A stretch of 64,000 bases of DNA, taken from positions 32,924 through 96,923 of the forward strand of contig DASPLX010000006.1 of NCBI GenBank assembly GCA_035627375.1, read 5' to 3'. Made by a program: the position numbers and the translations under genes. This stretch comes from DASPLX01 sp035627375 (GTDB lineage: Bacteria; Pseudomonadota; Gammaproteobacteria; Burkholderiales; Burkholderiaceae_D). Shown piece by piece: positions 63,201 through 64,000 of this stretch. The first letter of the stretch is position 1, and each line of letters starts with the position of its first letter. Below the pieces are notes generated by a model. It was not told the DNA's origin, ran no database searches, and saw only the letters and a program-made list of their open reading frames with translations.

Positions 63201-64000
63201 GCTCGCTCTCCTCCAGCAACGGCAACCGCGCCGGCGGCCGGCTCGCATCGGCTGTCATCTCTTCCAGCACCCGCCGCAGGTAGCCCGCGTGCCGCTCCAT
63301 CGTCGCCGCATCGAACAAGGCAGTCGCGTATTCGAACGCCCCCGTGATCCGCCCTTCCTCTTCGCGCAAGGTCAGCGTCAGGTCGAACTTCGAGATCGTG
63401 TGCGGCGAGGCCAGCGCTTCCGTCCGCAAGCCTTCCATGTCGAACCGGCCATCGTCCGTGTTTTGCCAGGCGAACATCACCTGGAACAGCGGCGTATGCG
63501 CCAGGCTGCGTTCCGGCTTGAGCTGCTCGACCACCTGTTCGAACGGCAAGTCCTGGTGGTCTTGCGCGCCCAGGGCGATCTCTTTCACCCGTGCCAGCAA
63601 GTCTTCCACCGTCGCGCAGCTTCCCACGTCGATGCGCAGCGCCAGCGTGTTGACGAAGAAACCGATCAAGCCTTCGACTTCGCTGCGCCGCCGGTTGGCC
63701 GTCGGCGTGCCGATCACCAGGTCGTGCTGGCCCGACAGGCGCGACAGCACGATGGCCCAGCCGGCCAGCAGGGTCATGAACAGGGTGCCGCCGGTGCGCA
63801 GGCTCAGCGCCTTCAAGCCGGCGCTGAGCGCTTCGTCCAGTTCCAGCCGCAGCAAGGCGCCGCTGTAATCCTGTTCCGCCGGGCGCTTGCGGTCGGTGGG
63901 CAGTTCGAGCAGGGCCGGGGCGCCGGCCAGCGTGTCGCGCCAATAGGCGGTTTGCCGGGCGAGCGTCTCGTCGCCGAGCCAGGTGCGTTGCCAGGCGGCG
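57271..64000 (-). CDS. NRPS, partial: (C)-A-T-Cy-A(Cys)-T-Ox, thiazole-forming
   Basis: The frame is open to the right edge (AAWQRTWLGDETLARQ is still within a C domain), so the N-terminus is missing; a start near 63855 is not real. Domains by position: C to ~63270; A1 (YTSGSTGRPKG ~62690); T (ALGGHSLLAT ~61465); Cy (FPLTDIQQAYWVGRE ~61190, DxxxxD core as DALIID ~60815); A2 (YTSGSTGLPKG ~59390); T (LGATSIDIV ~58220); nitroreductase-like Ox (YRSVRDFRQEP ~57900 to ~57360). A1 letters read D-V-Q-F-I-A-Q-V-V-K (Pro-like). A2 reads D-L-F-N-L-S-L-I-W-K, the cysteine code with at most one difference. Cy plus Cys plus Ox predicts formation and oxidation of a thiazoline to a thiazole. The stop overlaps the next gene's start by 4 nt. 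Confidence 0.95.
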   Translation of the reverse strand, partial: AAWQRTWLGDETLARQTAYWRDTLAGAPALLELPTDRKRPAEQDYSGALLRLELDEALSAGLKALSLRTGGTLFMTLLAGWAIVLSRLSGQHDLVIGTPTANRRRSEVEGLIGFFVNTLALRIDVGSCATVEDLLARVKEIALGAQDHQDLPFEQVVEQLKPERSLAHTPLFQVMFAWQNTDDGRFDMEGLRTEALASPHTISKFDLTLTLREEEGRITGAFEYATALFDAATMERHAGYLRRVLEEMTADASRPPARLPLLEESERQRMLVEWNRTEAEPVDDRCLHELFEAQAERYPGAVAVEYEGQCLSYGDLNARANRLAHYLRAQGVGPDARVALCVERSLEMVVGILAVLKAGGAYVPLDPAYPAERLSHMLRDSAPALLLTLSRLQDKLPAGAVPVLCLDALHEIEATMPAANPRTQVDGANLVYVIYTSGSTGRPKGVGQTWRGLHNLLDWQLHRASGNACAPLRVLQFASISFDVSFQEIWSTLCQGGTLVLMSEERRKDLGQLQRFIVEHDIQRAFLPFAVLQQMASLRAPRASEAPAEAQIDAQNETQIETPPGRCEIITAGEALQVNDDLRALLHELGGACLYNQYGPTETHVVTQHALPTAESAAWPSLPPIGKPIANVRMYVLDAACNPVPIGVTGELYIAGAGLARGYLNQPGLTAERFVPDPFGAPGSRMYRSGDLARYRPDGAIEYIGRADTQVKLRGFRVELGEIEYLLQQHPQVREAVAVVREDRPGDKHLVAYVVGDADAEILRQYLQRHVPDHMVPTRWVGLERLPLTTNGKIDRQALPAPDAPRSAEAYVAPRNELEAGMARIWAGILRVERVGAQDNFFALGGHSLLATRLVHAINLQLPVKLTLRRLFQKPVLADLVEALQNEAARKPADDAAQGGAGTAEAADTADDGYAFAALQPDWEHRYEPFPLTDIQQAYWVGREATIGLGGVGAHGYGEAWVPAFDEERFTNALNRLIERHDMLRAIFNRDGTQQVLASVPRYAMPRRDLRGLDAERVAAALAETRERMSHQVFDAGRWPLFEFGLSVLDDGAVHLHISLDALIIDAASSQILERELMLLYENPALELPPLNLTFRDYVLAERALHGSPRHQRALRYWRERLPNLAPAPALTLVRQPETIGRPHFVRRDLSIPAARWSRMKAVASQLSVTPSVMLLTAFAGVLALWSRQPRFTLSLPLFNRLPLHPDVNTVIGDFTSVVLLEVEMAGGASFAEQARLLQDRLWQDMDHSAVSGVQLIRELSQARGVQQTAMPIVFNSTLSEMVAGEKDYSLSQALGGKPVFSITQTPQVWIDHTILEQDGKLYFNWDSIDDLFPENMIADMFAAYRDLLARLDDAQAWEASAASLLPFTRLPAPCYELTPDHGLRMHELFERQAVAAPDAVAVIAPERSLGYGELRNAARKLGARLQSHGVVPNQLVAVMMERGWEQVLGTLAILYAGGAYLPIDPALPQERVHHLLEQAAVRIVLTQSCLRERVALPEGMLRIDVDRAFDETCDLPLRPVALAETDLAYVIYTSGSTGLPKGVMIDHRGAVNTLLDMNERFDVVPADRVLAISSLSFDLSVFDFFGTLAAGAAVVILAPELARDPAHWCELLQAHGVTVWNSVPALLGMLVEYAESGGATLPSTLRLALLSGDWIPVALPARWRALLPQASVASLGGATEASIWSICYPIGAVAPEWRSIPYGKAMKNQQFHVLDDFMQSRPTWVPGHLYIGGIGLAQGYWRDKARTDASFVIHPETGERLYRTGDLGRYLPDGNIEFLGREDGQVKIQGYRIELGEIESTLEAHASVQSAAVRVIGTERQEKRLAAYVVPVEGKRDAAVLTAHLAAKLPAYMVPSSITFLDAMPLSANGKVDRGRLPDPVLAVEEAAPMVLNGPDEQRIVEIVESTLKLSGIAPAANLLNLGATSIDIVRISNALSTALQFRPRLARFMAQPTLSDLVGMYREEAGKRAIAAAAQRISSAGAADQAIDDPEARKEFKAREPGRRVFPHGAQAVALAAPDDPAFERLYSQYRSVRDFRQEPMPARDLSGLLAFLSQRQVAGQPKYLYASAGGLYPVQTYLYVKPGRVGGMPGGAYYYDPKDHRLVPLGAGGELSSELYDYFVNRPMFEGAAFSLFFIAELAAIRPLYGDKSLDFCHVEAGAMAQLLTAAAAERKIGLCGVGSVDAAPLAALFALGPTHRLIYSMIGGLRGDGAERMSQVEHFSAERSITEADAADMEEVEI

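Noticed and set aside
1..64000. tRNA, rRNA, CRISPR arrays and insertion sequences
   Set aside because: I looked for tRNA-like cloverleafs, regularly spaced direct repeats and transposase motifs with terminal repeats and found none I could support.

Overview
The window looks like an accessory, secondary-metabolism and secretion-rich stretch of a GC-rich Gram-negative bacterium. The MalT-type LuxR regulators, the FliA-type sigma factor, the HxlR/YciI pair, the giant RHS protein and the NRPS/PKS genes together suggest a betaproteobacterium, probably Burkholderiales. This is inference: no rRNA, tRNA or housekeeping marker is present to prove it.

Layout. (1) 1-6321, + strand: a tandem array of MalT-type LuxR regulators, with one 3' end, two complete paralogues and a short decayed fourth copy between them. 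(2) 6545-28381, - strand: one gene of about 21.8 kb encoding a 7,278-residue RHS/YD-repeat protein with two inserted propeller-like blocks, a LysM domain and a C-terminal tip of clearly lower GC. (3) 28648-32097, - strand: a secreted dienelactone-hydrolase-like enzyme, a secreted parallel beta-helix protein and a FliA-type sigma factor. Divergent from the sigma gene is a small acidic unknown protein. (4) 33178-39294, + strand: a membrane GGDEF-EAL protein, a periplasmic beta-lactamase-family/TPR protein, and a patatin-like phospholipase flanked by two possible small ORFs. (5) 39315-40007: a divergent YciI/HxlR pair. (6) 39990-41409, - strand: an unknown membrane protein and a DUF1801 protein. 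(7) 41452-64000, - strand: a biosynthetic operon running in from beyond the right edge. It reads C-A-T-Cy-A(Cys)-T-Ox, then TubC-docking-C-A-T-TE, then A-T-C-A-T-KS-KR-T-TE, followed by a fatty-acid-hydroxylase-family enzyme, a phosphopantetheinyl transferase and a type II thioesterase.

How parts may work together. The giant RHS gene and the beta-helix gene share an unusual promoter-like signature (CTAAAAA, then a non-conserved spacer, then CTGGATGTAAT). The beta-helix copy lies just after the stop of the FliA-type sigma gene. The signature keeps the TAAA-to-GAT geometry of sigma-28 promoters, so a small dedicated sigma regulon is a reasonable hypothesis. The NRPS/PKS genes should make a thiazole-containing peptide and a peptide-polyketide, either as one product or as two, since both the second and third synthetases end in a thioesterase. 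The PKS module has no acyltransferase and must be loaded in trans.
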